Shown: positions 1 to 12,230, counted from the first letter of the stretch. The stretch: 64,000 nt of DNA from Adiantum capillus-veneris (GCA_014529385.2 CM043942.1:50656774-50720773), one strand, 5' to 3'. The notes: a model not told the origin generated them from the letters alone. Numbers and translations are program-made.

Positions 1-112
1 TGGCAGCCTTACCAATATTCTAGCTTTTACTCCCCTGGTACCTCCCCATATTAAATGACCAGTTTAACATGAGAAAATCATTTGGGAGAATTAGATATTA
101 GTTTTTATGAAA
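1..112 (-). repeat. 3' LTR fragment, gypsy family A
   Basis: These bases match the right-hand end of the complete family A LTR at about 20410-20544, including the shared run around catattaaatgaYcagttta. The element lies on the minus strand, so this is the inner edge of its 3' LTR; the rest lies left of the window. A pyrimidine stretch at about 113-127, purine-rich on the minus strand, sits where the polypurine tract should be. That the match marks the LTR end is inferred from the one complete copy. Confidence 0.6.
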
Positions 113-2081
113 TTATCTCTCTCTTGAAATCATAGTCATCCTAGACTATGAGGTAGAGAAGATAAAGCCTAATCATTAGTCCGTTTGTTAGCGGGTAGAG
201 GATTTGTATTTTACCCTACGACATCATTCCAAAATGAATGACTAGTCCATTTGTTGCTTGAGAGCCTTAGTTGCCGCAAGCATGTCTGCGCATTAGTCCT
301 TATCAATCTTTTATATAATAGAGTGACAAGCTCTACTTGGTGTTCAGGAGAGGTTGTCTCCACAAACATGATCCTAAGCATGCATACTCATTAACATTTG
401 TGCACAATAAAGAAAAAAGAGAGTCTTATAAGACAATAACTTTGTTCATTTAAACATATTTATGTTTGCTTACTCTAGGGAATCATTGTAAACATCGACA
501 AGGTTTAGGTTTTCTTTAAAGGCTAGAGCTCTTCTGTGCTTATCAGCAACAGCCTGTTGCCTTTGCTGAGAGATGGATATAACATCCTTAATGTTTTGGA
601 AAGATTCTTGTAGGTCTTGGCTATATTCATATGTAGCGAAGATCTTCCCATGTACTTTGAGTAGCAGGGGGAGTTTTTGATCTTCCCTCAATCACCTCAA
701 AAGGTGCTTTTCCCAAGTATGTACTGTGTTATTGTAAGCATACTCCACTAAAGGTAAGTACTTCTCCCATTGGGACCTTTGATCTACTTCTGTGACATAA
801 GCTTTTAGTAGATCAAGAATTGTTAGGTTAGCTATTTCACTTTGGCCATCTGTTTGTTGGTGATAAGCCAAAGAGAAGTTTAGCCTTGTACCTAAATTCT
901 CAAAGAGACCCTTCTAGAAATTATTGGTCATTCTAGGATCTCTATCCGACACTATGGATGTTGGCAAGCTTGGTCTGTGTCATGAAGCACTTAAGGCTTT
1001 GGTGATCCGTTCTTGGTGATCCATTTGCAGAATGAAAGGAGTACCCAATAAATAGTGCTTCCATGAGTCTAGAGCATGTAGAACTACCAAGAGTTCCTTC
1101 TCATATATACCTAGAGCTTGCTCAACAGGGTCGAGCCTTTGGCTTTCATAGGCTATGGCATGCCCTTCTTGGAGCAAAACAACTCCAAGGCAATCACCAC
1201 AAGCGTCGCATTGGACCTCAAATGGCTTTGAGAGATCCGGTAGTGTAAGCACAGGTTGAGAGATAAGCTTCTCTTTGAGCTTTTCAAAAGCATTGTTCTC
1301 GTTGGTAGACCATGTATACCTAATGTTTTTCTTTGTTAAGTCATGTAATGGTCCAGAAATTTGTGAGAACTTTTCTATGAAGTGTCTATAGTATGCACAC
1401 ATACCAATAAAGATTCTTAGTTCATGCAGATTCCTTGGATTAGGTCATCCTTTTATTACCTCTAACTTTGATTGATCCATTTCGATGCCATCTTGAGAGA
1501 TAATGTGACCTAAATATTGATATCTTGCAAGAAAAATTCACTTTTCTTTCGATTTATATACAGCTTATTCTCTCATAAAACTTGAAATATTCCCTAAAGG
1601 TGGTGCTTGTGTTCGTCTATTGAATTAGAGTATATGATTATATCATCAAGGAACACTCTAGTAAAGCTTTGGTGAGGCCTGAATAGCTTCTCCATCAGAC
1701 GATTGAATGTAGCTGGTGCATTGGTAAAGCCAAAAGGCATGACAATGTATTCGTAAAGACCAAACGTGGTGCAAAATGTGGTGTTTACAATGTCTTGATC
1801 AACTATCCTTATTTGATGATAGCCACTTTTTAGGTCAATCCTACTGAATTAGGTCGACCCCTATAGCTTATCAAATAGGTCTTCTACCCTGGAACGGGAA
1901 ACATAGTTTTGATAGTGATCCTATTTAGTGCTCTATAGTCGTCACACATACGATATGTGCCATCTTTCTTTTGCACTAATAAAACTGACAAACAAAATGG
2001 AGATGAGCTAGGCCTAACCATGCCTTTCTCAACCAATTCCTGCACCTACCACATAATATCCTCTTGTTGAGCTTGAGAAAC

Positions 2082-2693
2082 TCAGTAAGGAGGTTTATTA
2101 GGCGGAGAGCTTCCTGGAAGAAGCTCAATTGGATGGTCGTCATCCCCTCGTTTGGGAGGTCGCTCACAGGGAATGTCGTCAATAAAAACATCTTGGAATC
2201 CATTTAGGAAATTAGATAACTCTAATTCCTTCTGATTCCCTACATTTTCATTTGATGAAACATTAGGTTCATTTTGAGAGTCTTTAACAAAAATCATGTA
2301 CACAAAAATAGAGCTCTTTATTGACTTATCAAAAGCTTGCTTATGTACAATGGGTATGGTGTTACCCGACTCCTTAGCCTCTATGCACATATCTTTTTCC
2401 CTGTACCTAAAGTAGATTTGTCTTTTAGGGAATTTAACATTGGCAGCCACGCGATCAAACCATGGTGCCCCTAGGATTACATCCTCATGCTTGAGAGGAG
2501 AGAGGAAGAAATCCTCCTTGTCCACATAGCTTTGGACATGAGGCCTCAATTTCCCAATTAAGGGAGTGACCGAGACTTCTTGTCCCTTGAAAGCACCATC
2601 GGCAGGTAGGACATCTCCCATCTCATAGGCTTGCATGCCTAGCTTGGTGGCCAACTCTGTAGATATGAAATTGTGAGTAGAGCCAGGGTCCAA
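2082..2693 (-). pseudogene. Retropepsin-like protease region of gypsy A1
   Basis: This is the aspartic protease part of the gypsy A1 polyprotein, which in the family cleaves Gag-Pol. The catalytic-type motif DPGSTHNFI near the start corresponds to the usual DSGATHNFI of plant gypsy elements. About 75 residues later comes an ILGAPWF segment, the second conserved hydrophobic and glycine motif of retropepsins. The segment is clearly homologous to 17530-18045 in copy A2. It is described only as part of a fossil element. Confidence 0.75.
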
Positions 2694-4206
2694 GGGAATG
2701 AAAGCATCATGTTCTCTTACCTTTCCTCAAACGTAACATAGAGGAGATCCTTTGTGATGAGCATCCTCTTTTTGAACTTTGACTATGGAAGCTCTAGGAG
2801 GCTCATTATACGTATTCTTGTGGAGGCAAGCACGATAGGCATGCCCTTGCTCCCCGTACTTGTAAAAATGCTTATCTTTTCGATAACGCTCTAGATCTTT
2901 AGGAGAGAGTTTATTTTTGCCTTTATAAACTCCTTTCTCCTCGGCTTTGTTGTTGTTGAAGTTGCATTTGGGAGACTTTTGGACGTTTTCCTTCCCCCTA
3001 ATCTCACCACGGTCCTTGCTTTCCATGGGCTTAAGGTTTCTCTTAGCCCCTTGTTGGAAATTGATTCCGATTTCCTATGGCCTCTTCTCTTGGGCGGTTT
3101 GGGAGCTGCACCATCACTTTCTTCAGAAGGAAAAGAGGATGAGGAAGATGGAGAAGAGGGTGACCTCTTTCTTGCCTTTTTCTTCCCTTGTTCCTCCTCT
3201 TCTACACCATTACTTTCTTCAGAAGAGGAAGATGAAGAGGGTGACCTCTTTCTCGTCTTTTTCTTCCCTTGTTTCCTCTCTTCCCTCTTTGAATTAGGGT
3301 GTGGAGGAATATGCCATGGTATTCTCCGTTTAGGGAGTGTTGGAGAGCATTTTGCCCGCCATCTTCATGGAGCCATCTCTGCCAAGGTGACAAGAGACTC
3401 GCTTCTTCTCGTTCCTTCGATGGGGGATCTACAGTTGAAACTTGGGCTCTCCTTTGAGAGGGAGATGCCCCATCGAGTGATCGGTTTTTGAGACCTTCGT
3501 TTGGATCCTCCTCTTCTTCCCTTATCGGAGAGAGTCCTCTTTTGGAAGTCTCACCAGGAGCTTTCCTAGGTACTCTCTCTTCTTGGTGGGGAGTTTGGAG
3601 AATACCATGGGTGCGCAATTGCTGTAGCACTTCACCTTGGAGGGTTGTATTGCCTAGGGCTTGTTGAAGCCTAGAAACAAGATAGTTTACAAGCATAGGG
3701 GCATCACTAGTTGCTCTATCATTAGAAAAATCAAAGCTATCAACATTCATTTCAATCTCGTTACCCTTGTCGGCCATACTAGCAATTTTAATGTGTAAAT
3801 TTTTACTTGCACTTTGGCACTTCAAGCCCTACTAGTTTCTACTCCTCTTTACCTTCAAAGATAAGCACTCAAGCATCTATATCCGTGGCTCGGATATTAT
3901 CAATAATATCCATGGCTCGGATATTATTAATTGCAAGGAATAGAAGAGAGGGTTTCACAGAGCCAAGATAGCACTGGTTCTTGTCAAGCTTCTAATGACT
4001 CAATAATGGTTAAGCCGTAGGCAAGTCTTGTAGGACTCCATTATTAAGACCATAGCTCTCGACGGTATCCCCGTTAACTGCATAAAGCAGGCGTGCTTTA
4101 AGGATGAAAAATCCCTATTCTACTTACTCTTTTGCAAGTAATAACACCAACCATTTGTAGCAATCTTGAGGACCTCTCTTCTTGAGCAAGAAAAGAGAAA
4201 CTAATA

Positions 4207-4218
4207 GCTCTGATACCA
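4207..4218 (-). other. Primer binding site, initiator-Met tRNA type
   Basis: On the minus strand these 12 bases read TGGTATCAGAGC, the standard plant retrotransposon primer site complementary to the 3' end of initiator-Met tRNA. It lies one base from the LTR edge at 4220, which fixes the orientation of element A1 and the position of its 5' LTR. Confidence 0.9.
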
Positions 4219-4219
4219 A

Positions 4220-4645
4220 TGTAACATTTAATGCACTAGTAACTTGTGTGTAGCGGAAAATAATGACATAGTGAGCATTTAATTAAGAACAAGTTCCTAA
4301 TGAGCATAGAGAGAGTACTTGGTTGGAGAAAGCAACATAGTAATTACACCTAGCTAGTTTGGCATAGACAAAACTTGAAAAGAGAGAGAAATAGATCAAT
4401 TGACAACAGTTGAGGACCAGATTTACATGGAGACGGTCCACCCTCCAAAAGGCTTTTGTATTATAGCTTCTCCCATCAAGGGAGACTTTTGTACAATACA
4501 AGCTTTGTGTTCCTTGACAAAACTAATTGGTGCAATGAAGATGGAAGCTTCATGCACCAAATTATTCTTGAAAAACACACATAATGGACCTAGCCTCAGT
4601 CCCAAGACCTCACACACCTTCAAAGATGGTGAGAGCTAGTAGGGA
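4220..4645 (-). repeat. 5' LTR of gypsy A1, truncated
   Basis: The segment begins at the primer site and can be followed against the complete family A LTR at 18968-20544: both contain gtagcgga, agtgagcattt, ccaaaaggcttttg and gaagatgga at matching spacing. The similarity fades after about 4645. The complete LTR is about 1.58 kb, so only the U5-side quarter is recognisable here. The stretch 4646-4841 may be a more diverged LTR remainder or the junction with the next gypsy element. Confidence 0.7.
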
Positions 4646-4841
4646 ATACTTGAATTGTTCTTGAAAGAGCTTTATGAAGGTGATTGGCTTCTTATTGGAA
4701 GCTACTTGAGTACTCTAACAAACTAGGAGGATTGGTCTACAGAAGAGTTCAAAAGGATACGCAAAAAAGCCTATGGGTACTTTTTGAGGGATAGTTACTT
4801 GTGGAGGCATCCTAAATAAAAAAGTGCTACACCACAAAGGG

Positions 4842-7800
4842 TTATATGTATAAAAGAGACTCATGTGCATCTATCCATTTAAAATTTTGATTCTTTCTAA
4901 GCAATTGATAAAGATGATCATCCACATGTGCATAATGTGGAATCCAAATAACATAAAAGACACATGCTCCCAAAAACCTTCTAACCTCATTGATGCTAGT
5001 GCATGTTTCTTTCATTCTTTGGATGACATCTAACTTTGTTGGACAAGGTTTCCCACATGGCCCACACATGTGCCTCACAATGAGCACTTCATTGACAACA
5101 AACATGAACTTTTTCCCTGACAAAGTAAAATTCACTTCCTCCAACCTAGACAAAATTTTATCACAATCATTTATGTGATTTCCCACAATCATTTATGTGA
5201 TTTCCCACAATCATTTATGTGATTTTCCACAAACCTACGGCACACCTTGAGATCTAAAACTTCATCTCACCTCCTTCACATCCTTTGATGGGCAAATCAT
5301 CAATGAAAGGCATTGTGATTTTAGGAATAAAATCACGTAAGACCTTATTCATCCCATTCATCATATGTGCACCGTGTTTGTTGCTCCTTGCGGCAAGGTA
5401 CACATTCTTACCAATCCTAAAGTTGTCCTCATGGTTGTCAAGTCTCTGCTTTCAATCGCAAGTTGAAATTGATCATATCCTGAGTAGAGATCTCCCATTG
5501 AGTAGATTGCCCTCCTTGAAAATGCCTCTGCAAACTCATCCACAATTAGACAAGTACCAACATTCCTAATTGTCACTTTGTTCATTGGTTGCATATCTTG
5601 GATGAAGCGTAAAGCGCGAATCTTCTTGGGACTGCGAACCACCTATTTGAGTATGGAGCACAAGAAGGCTCCAAAATCCCCATTTTGATCTTCTCATTCA
5701 ATAGCTCTACTAACTTTGGTAAATGAGCTTTGGAACCGGAGCAGGTCGTAGATTCCAAGGTACATGAGGCATTGTAAAAATTACCATAGGAGCTACAATA
5801 GAAGGATCAACACATCCTATCTCATGTGGCTCAAATGTAAAAGCCTTACCATGTTTTGAAATAATCTCTTTGAAGCACTTTGTCTCCTCATGTGTTAGAA
5901 ACTCATGGCAGCCAATTTGCAACTCTTGAAAAGACTCCTTGTGAAGGTGTGCCCAATATTTTTAGGATTCCTCAAACTTAGTTGCAAAAAAGCATGTTCA
6001 ATCTTTTCCCTATTTGCTGGGTGGTAAGGGTGAAGCTATTGGTTTCACCTTCTTTGCTACACAGTTGTATTTAGTTTCAACATGGACTTCGAGGCCAAGT
6101 GTTTTCTTGAAACATTGGTTTTCTTTAAAGGCTTCTATGACGTGATACATTTCCAGAGAGCATACTTCCACAACTTCATTCCCAAGATGCAAACTAGACT
6201 TCATTATAGCATCAAGCTCACCTATAATATCTACAAAAGAAACTACTGACACAAACCCAAAACATTTTTAGTAGGCTCTAACAATCCACTCTCTTTCATG
6301 TCTATTTGTACGTTATGTACATATTTCCTCTCATATCTCCTCAAATCTTCAAGTTTTGTAAAACATACTGATCCATTCCTTGTTACCAAGGACTTTGTAG
6401 AAAAAGTTCCACCCATTTTGGATCAGGCGAGATCCTTTTTCTTTTTGTACCACTGCAATGCCGCTTTACAATGGTACTTGGCCAAAACCCATCAGCTCCC
6501 TATGATCATGAAACTCTTTACTCACCTTTGGTAGAGGATGCTCTCTAAGGCTGTCATGATTTCTTTCATGATTTACACAAACTGTGAGAAATTGATAGCA
6601 CATTTACCATCTTTGCTTTGTATCCTGGCATAAGCTGAACCCTCAACCCTCATCCATTACCTTTGTTTCCATTCGATCCCCCACAATGTAGGATTGCCCA
6701 AGGATAAGATGATATGAAGATGTGTCCTGTATAAAGAAATTTTGTTCTACCTTTACATCACCTATTGTCACCTTTACACTTGGACATGCTGCATACAATT
6801 CACCTGATGAATTGCTTGCCACTTTGACCATCCAACCATGTTCTATGTCCATTGGCCATTTACATTTGTTGTAAAGACATTTTGACATTATATTTATTTC
6901 AGACCCATGGTCAATTTAGGCAAAAAATGGTTCTTCAAGATCACCTACCTTGACAAATGTCTCTGTAGTAGCTCGCCCTTAGCAGCTTCTAGAATAGCTG
7001 CTCCTAGGAATGCTTGGAGCTTCTTCCCCATCATCAGCAAAAGTTCCCTTGTCTCATGTTCCAAGAGGACTAGTAGTAGTCTACCATAGCTTCATTGCCT
7101 TCTTTACCTTGTACGTGTACTCCTTGTGTCTTCACATTATCCCCTTCAAATTGTGGGCGAATAGCCTCTCCAAGTGTTTGCCTCTTTCTCTTGACAATGA
7201 CGGTAATTTACTCATGGAATTCACGCTTGGCTATACCAAGCACCTCCCCCAAAGTAAACTCAACCTTGCTATTCAAAATCCTCTCCTCTAGCACTTTCTC
7301 CAAGTTTGTAGCAAGCTCAATGTCAGACTGTAGTTTGTAAGCTGGTCCCTTTGGCTTACCTTTTGTTGGCTCCTTCTTCTTTCCTGACTCCTCCATGGTC
7401 ACTTTTGGTGAAGATGTGTCTTGTGTTGGTGGTGCTCACGGAGGTGTAGCATCATTTCTTCCTCCACTTCTTGTAGATCTTTTTGAAGGCCCTTCATCAC
7501 AATTTTCATGCCTACTCTTTTCCTTAATAATGGCTTCATGGTTTTGACAGTTTGTAATGTAGGCAAGCGCAGACATTGAGTCCACTGGATCACTCCACCT
7601 TGTTTCTAGATGTATGCAGTCACCTGCTTCATGTAGAATCTCTTTTGTAAAATTTTCTTTTTTAGCTAATTTCATGAAATTTGGCCAAAGTCTACCATGG
7701 TGATCACTCACCTCTTCATCACTAAGATGCTCAATTTTCACTCCATAAGTAGCTCCCTCAATTGAAGAGGTGGTATGGCTAGTTGCCATATCTTCAACTG

Positions 7801-8830
7801 AGGTTTGCATTCCCCCCTTCCCAAAGCTAGTTGTCAAGGGTAGACATGTCTCTCTTAAGTGGATTTTACCATCCTTAAAAAAAACATCATTTTTCAAAGC
7901 ATCACTAAAACCATTACAATATCTTCTTACATGGTATGTACTATCACACCAAAAACATCTATGGACAAACCCTTATTTGGGCTATTGTCTTTGCCTAGAA
8001 AGTGTCCCTGATGGTTGACCTTTTTCTTCAAGCTTTGCAAGCTTTACCTTCAAGTCACGCATTCCCTTCACAAGCTCATCTAGTATGGGCTCAAAACTTA
8101 GGAGCTACAAAAGTAGGCTTTACCATTTTGTTAGAAGTTGAGGTTGAAGTACTTGTAGTGTTTACGAACATCTTGTCCCTTCTTCATTGTCACTTGGCAA
8201 GGAGTGAGACAACACCTTCAACCTCATTCCAGTCAGTCTTTAGTCCTTGCTCGCATCTTTATCTTCAAGAAGAAGTTCCAAATTCTCTTGAAACTCTTTA
8301 CAGTCGTAAAAAAAGATATGTCATCTCTGCATCTAGTGTGGCCTTTTCTGTCCTGGTGAGCTGCGCATAACGCCGCTCAAATTTCCTAAGTAGCTATGTT
8401 ATTAATAGTCCTTGCTTTGTCTTGACTACCCATTCTAAGAATTTTCTTTTGGTCACTCTCTCAGAGTCCTCCATGAAATATTCCTCCTTTAAAGCTAGTT
8501 TGAGTTCTTCCCAATTTCTCCCATGCCCATCTTTGATTGCCCTCACATGTTCCCTAATTTTTGGAGCAATAACTAGCTCAAAACTTTGAATCATCTCACC
8601 TTTCGACACACGTTGTAGCTCCATATCCTTCACATACTCGCACAAGTACTTGGTCACATCTTTTTTGTCAAATTGATCCATTTTGTCGACGACTGCTTGT
8701 ATGGATTTGGTTGCTGAAATATCCCTTCTCTTGATGGCATGTTGTTGTTGCAAATGCTTGAAACATTTGCATTGTTGCTGGGTCAAAATGCATACCATGG
8801 TGTTCCACATGATCACCCATGGTTACCTAC
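4842..8830 (-). mobile_element. Ty3/gypsy retrotransposon B, gag to RT (fossil)
   Basis: This is a second minus-strand gypsy element, unrelated to family A at sequence level and broken in many places. In element order, gag remains lie at about 8394-8816. A charged linker is at about 7208-7600 (KLQSDIELATNLEKVLEERI). A protease-like segment lies at about 6643-6888 (ILGQSYIVGDRMETKVMDEG). The RT N-terminal segment is at about 5710-5922 (FEPHEIGCVDPSIVAPM), the RT palm segment at about 5361-5642 (YSMGDLYSGYDQFQLAIESR), and the RT thumb to connection segment at about 4842-5192. I recognise the RT style from gypsy elements reported in plants with large genomes. RNase H, integrase and the 3' LTR are not visible, so the element ends abruptly beside the A1 LTR. 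Confidence 0.8.
5162..5227. repeat. 22-bp tandem repeat, three copies
   Basis: A 22-bp unit starting cacaatcatttatgtgattt begins at 5162, 5184 and 5206, and a partial unit follows. The copies are almost identical. The repeat lies inside the RT region of gypsy B and is probably a local replication-slippage expansion. Confidence 0.9.
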
Positions 8831-8960
8831 GAACTCTCACCTTGGCAGTTTTGCGTCAGGTTCACCAAAATTGTGTCAAGAATTTGGTGTGCTTTCCAGG
8901 AGGATACCGAACCTCTGGCTGTGAGATCTTGCGAGGAAGTAGCAAAGGATTCACTTAATG

Positions 8961-9566
8961 AAGTGGGACCTTTGGTGATGAATACTTAAAGTGCATCCAT
9001 GGAAGACTCTCTCTCACCCACTCATGTACACATAGAACTCTCAAAATAAGACAAAGATGAAAACATCCAAGATTTGATCATATCTAATCAAGGGTAGGAT
9101 GAAAGGATCTACTAATGCATCTATAGCGACTAATATTTGTCTTCCAAACAAGCCCCAAATTGTTCTTTGAAATTATAATTTTGTACTCACAATGATGTAT
9201 ATATTTTACCTAGTGATTGGGATGAGTTGTGTATATAAGTCTTCATGGTTCATAATCAATCAAAACTCACCCTCTAGAGAAAAATAAATATGTGCACATC
9301 AAAGCAGTTAGAATAACCTAGGAATGGAAGAATAATAGGGAGTGGAGAGAGAAGGAATTTCTTGTAGTCTTTCAAGTCCAAAAAGAAATACAATTCTTTG
9401 TTGGAAATGAATTATTCAACTTAAACACACAAGTCCAAAAAGAAATACAATTCTTTGTTGGAAATGAATTATTCAACTTAAACACACATAAACATTAAAA
9501 GATTGCACATTATGGAAAGGGTGAAAGTCTGCATTGTGTGGGTTATTCATTTAAGATAATATAGCT
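8961..9566. other. Non-coding stretch upstream of gypsy B gag
   Basis: No coding sequence is supported here. The position, just upstream of the gypsy B gag region on the minus strand, suggests leader or LTR remains, but I cannot place LTR ends or a clear primer site. It contains the 57-bp tandem duplication at 9374-9487 and ends at the outer edge of the fold-back element. Confidence 0.4.
9374..9487. repeat. 57-bp perfect tandem duplication
   Basis: A 57-bp unit beginning aagtccaaaaagaaatacaa starts at 9374 and again at 9431, with no visible difference between the copies. The identity suggests a recent local duplication. No function is apparent. Confidence 0.95.
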
Positions 9567-10360
9567 TTGTGACGCGACATGGGAGAGAGAATAGATTGAT
9601 GAATAGAAAAGAGTAAACACATAGTACGCAGAGTAGACAGATGAAGTCAAAAATCTATATTGATGTAATATGAAGAGTACAATAGGAGCGTAGCTCGTGT
9701 CAAACCACTCGACCACCCCCGAGCTATCTCACTCTCACTCTCAATCTTGATCTTGTGCACAATCTCACTCTCACTCTCAATCACACTCGCAATCACAATA
9801 TCACTCTCAATCACATGCTGCCATCAATCGTACAGTCCCCCGATTATAGAGACTGTCTTCCGAAATAGGCAGCCGAAAAGCGGCTATTTTGTCCTCCACT
9901 TCCTGTCTTTAGCGAAGTGGCAAAAAAGTAAGCCCGAAGGAGGCGTCCTGCACACAAACACAACAGCGGCACTAAAAATTCATGTGTGTGGGTATTTTTA
10001 GTGCCGCTTTTGTGTTTATGTGCAGGACGCCTCCTTCGAGCCTACTTTTTGGCCGCTTTGCTACAGATAGGAAGTGAAGGACAAAAATACCCTCTTTTCG
10101 GTTGCCTATTCGCGGAAGACAGTCTCTATAATCTGGGGACTGTATGATTGATGGCAACATGTGATTGAGAGTGTGATTGTGATTGAGAGTGAGAGTGAGA
10201 TAGCTAGGGGGTGGTCGGGTGGTCTGACACGAGCTACGCTCCTATTGTACTCTTTATATTACATCAATACAAATTTCTAACTTCATCTGTCTACTCTGCA
10301 TACTGTGTGTTTACTCTTTCCTATTCATCAATCTATTCTCTCTCTCGTGTTGTGTCACAA
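9567..10360. mobile_element. Long fold-back (inverted repeat) element
   Basis: Two arms of about 390-410 bp are inverted copies of each other around a short centre near 9980-9990. The innermost pairing is gcggcactaaaaat with atttttagtgccgc. The outer ends pair ttgtgacgcgacat with the complement of cgtgttgtgtcacaa. Arms agree at roughly nine bases in ten by eye and differ mainly by an indel of a few tens of bases in a run of gattgagagtgaga-like units. I see no matching target-site duplication. It could be a Foldback or Mutator-like non-autonomous DNA transposon, or two LTR-like segments in inverted orientation. The short frames inside are by-products of the repeats. Confidence 0.85.
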
Positions 10361-11891
10361 GAGTTTTCTTCAAGTTTAGGACTACATTTTCTCCATACAA
10401 ATTTTTTCCAAATTCCGACTCTACCACCCTCAAAACTGCCTCCCCAAAGGTGTCCCGGATCAAAATTTGAAACTTTATGGAAACAATCAAAATAAAACCC
10501 TACATTGCGGAAAAACTCTAAAATGATCGAATGTTTCTTTTTCTATATCAAAAGGTATGGCAAATCTTTGCAGAAATAAGTCCTATTACAAACTTAAAGA
10601 AAAGGATCTAGTTATGGCATGTAGCTATGATATGAGGAAGTTAGAGAGATAGAGATAGAGGATTATGTAGTGATAGATATATGGTTAGAGAGGAAGATAG
10701 ATGGAGTGAGAGATGAACAGAAGAGAAGTTTCCCTCCCAAGCCCTATTCTTGCATGTAGGCAATAAGGATACTGCGGGGAGAGATGTACCTGTAGTAAGG
10801 AGAATCTAGAGATTGTCAAGAGAATGAGCTTCTAAGAATGAGAGAGATTTGTGAGAGTGTTTGTGTGCAAAGATATGGCCACTCACATTGTGCGTTAACA
10901 TGGCTTCTCAAGGAGGTTGCTTGTTGCTTTGGCGGTGTATTGTTGCTTGAATGCCTTATTTGACAAACCCTTCGAGAGTGATTCACAAATTTGACGGAGA
11001 GAGAAGAAGAGGAAAGTCTTCAAGCCTTGATTGATGCACCAAATTCAAGCCCTCATTTGATTAGAGTTTATCTTAAAATGAATGCTTTTACAAGATTGGC
11101 TAGCCTCTCTCAAGGACCAAGTGGAGGAAGTAGGTTTATGTTGATGGCCAAGTACAATTAAGCATTAATCCTCTCACTCTCTAATGAATGGTTTTTGAGA
11201 AAGACGAGGCCACCTTTTATAGGTGAAGGTAACCCCCAAGCGTTACACAAGAAAGGGAGGAGCCAGTGTGAACAGGAGGTGGCAAAGTTTGAAATGGTCT
11301 GTCCCTGCATGATGAGGGTAGACTGGGGTCCACCATATTGAGCACATCTCCTCAACCATGGTTCAAAATAGAAAAATAAAAATGGAGGCAAAAAATTAAC
11401 CTCATATGCTACGACCCCCATTTTATATACTTTTTCCAATTCGGATTAGAACTAGGTGTAAAAAATCATCAAAATAGGGTATCTTTTTGGCAACAAAAGT
11501 CTACTTGTGGTCCCCTTAGCCTAGACTTCCATTTGATTCCAATGGACACCTCATGAAACATGAAAGCATGGCATTGATCCTTGACAAATTTTTGTAAGCA
11601 TCCTCTCAATAATACGTTAAAATAAGTGCATCTTTGAAAATTATGCAAGGTAGTGTCCTACTAGGATTTGATACCTTCCTAGTAGCTACAAAAAAAAGAA
11701 TATGAAAAAAATATATAAAATACATAGAATAAATATATATTGAAAATCACACTAGATATAGAATCTAGATAAAGTGTGGGTTGACATGGGATAGTAGAAA
11801 AAAAGAACCAATGCTTTTTTCCCCAAGTTAAAGAGATGCAGTAGTCGATGCTTTTTCCCATAATACTTTTTAACGAAAAAGTAAGGGGGAG
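10361..11891. other. Non-coding stretch, possible minus-strand LTR remains
   Basis: No protein-coding segment is supported. Purine-rich gagagagatagagatag tracts lie at about 10640-10720. A minus-strand TATA-like box at 11213-11223 suggests that part of this stretch is an old minus-strand LTR. The last bases before 11892 form an unexpected polypurine tract next to the copia LTR. Confidence 0.4.
11213..11223 (-). promoter_or_regulatory. TATA-like box on the minus strand
   Basis: The minus strand reads CCTATAAAAGG, a strong TATA-box match of the kind found in plant LTR promoters. No transcript start or downstream gene can be assigned, so it is taken as the core promoter of a decayed LTR. Confidence 0.4.
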
Positions 11892-12218
11892 TGTTGAGAT
11901 GTCGAGCTCTACACCTTGAGCTGGCATCCACTACGGGTCTTGGCCGCTTACGGCATTTACTCACTGGCGCGTTAGGTGACCGACACGGAGGATCTCTGCC
12001 AGTGATTCTACAGCTGGGTGGACTACACTTATAGTGCCAGCCTAGTACGCTTCTAGCGAGTTCACACTCAGTGAACGCATGTACATATGTGCTACTTTTC
12101 AGCTTTAGCACTTAGTCATTTTTGTACTCTCTTTTCTGTAAAGAAGAAGAAGAAGCTTTCCATCTCTGTGTGCTTTGTGCTTGTCTTGTGTAGCTCTCTT
12201 GCATCCTCATTCTTTACA
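11892..12218 (+). repeat. 5' LTR of copia C1
   Basis: The LTR begins TGTTGAGATGTCGAG and ends CATTCTTTACA, giving the canonical TG...CA termini. It is immediately followed by the primer site. It is nearly identical to 16800-17127. The bases just before it (11881-11891) read gtaagggggag, which resembles a polypurine tract rather than an ordinary insertion site. Confidence 0.95.
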
Positions 12219-12230
12219 TGGTATCAGAGC
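12219..12230 (+). other. Primer binding site of copia C1
   Basis: TGGTATCAGAGC directly abuts the 5' LTR. It is the standard site complementary to the initiator-Met tRNA 3' end and primes minus-strand DNA synthesis in plant copia elements. The stretch from 12231 to 12481 is the untranslated leader before gag. Confidence 0.95.

Larger units (their letters stand above)
113..4218 (-). mobile_element. Ty3/gypsy retrotransposon A1, internal region (fossil)
   Basis: This is a minus-strand gypsy internal region, broken in several places. In element order from the right, gag lies at about 3200-3780 (it starts MADKGNEIEMNVD and has a charged, low-complexity C-terminal half). A degenerate zinc knuckle follows near 2830-2890, then a retropepsin-like protease at about 2082-2693 with the motif MDPGSTHNFIS. 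Reverse transcriptase and RNase H lie at about 980-1980 (RNase H shows FEVQCDACGDCLGVVL), and integrase remains at about 470-970. The order PR-RT-RH-INT defines Ty3/gypsy. The same gag and protease sequences recur in the copy at 17270-18966. Lineage within gypsy is not certain. It is an inactive fossil by appearance. Confidence 0.85.

Noticed and set aside
2947-3491. Plus-strand frames with acidic runs opposite gypsy A1 gag
   Set aside because: They are antisense to the Lys/Arg-rich gag sequence and derive from its charge repeats.
5162-5227. Regularly spaced repeats that might suggest a CRISPR-like array
   Set aside because: The units are contiguous 22-bp tandem copies with no spacers, in a plant retroelement.
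9747-10160. Open frames of 84 and 62 residues on opposite strands
   Set aside because: They lie in the two inverted arms of the fold-back and mirror each other; no coding domain is present.
11679-12111. Minus-strand frames across the copia C1 5' LTR
   Set aside because: The same frame recurs in the 3' LTR on the antisense strand and has no gene features.
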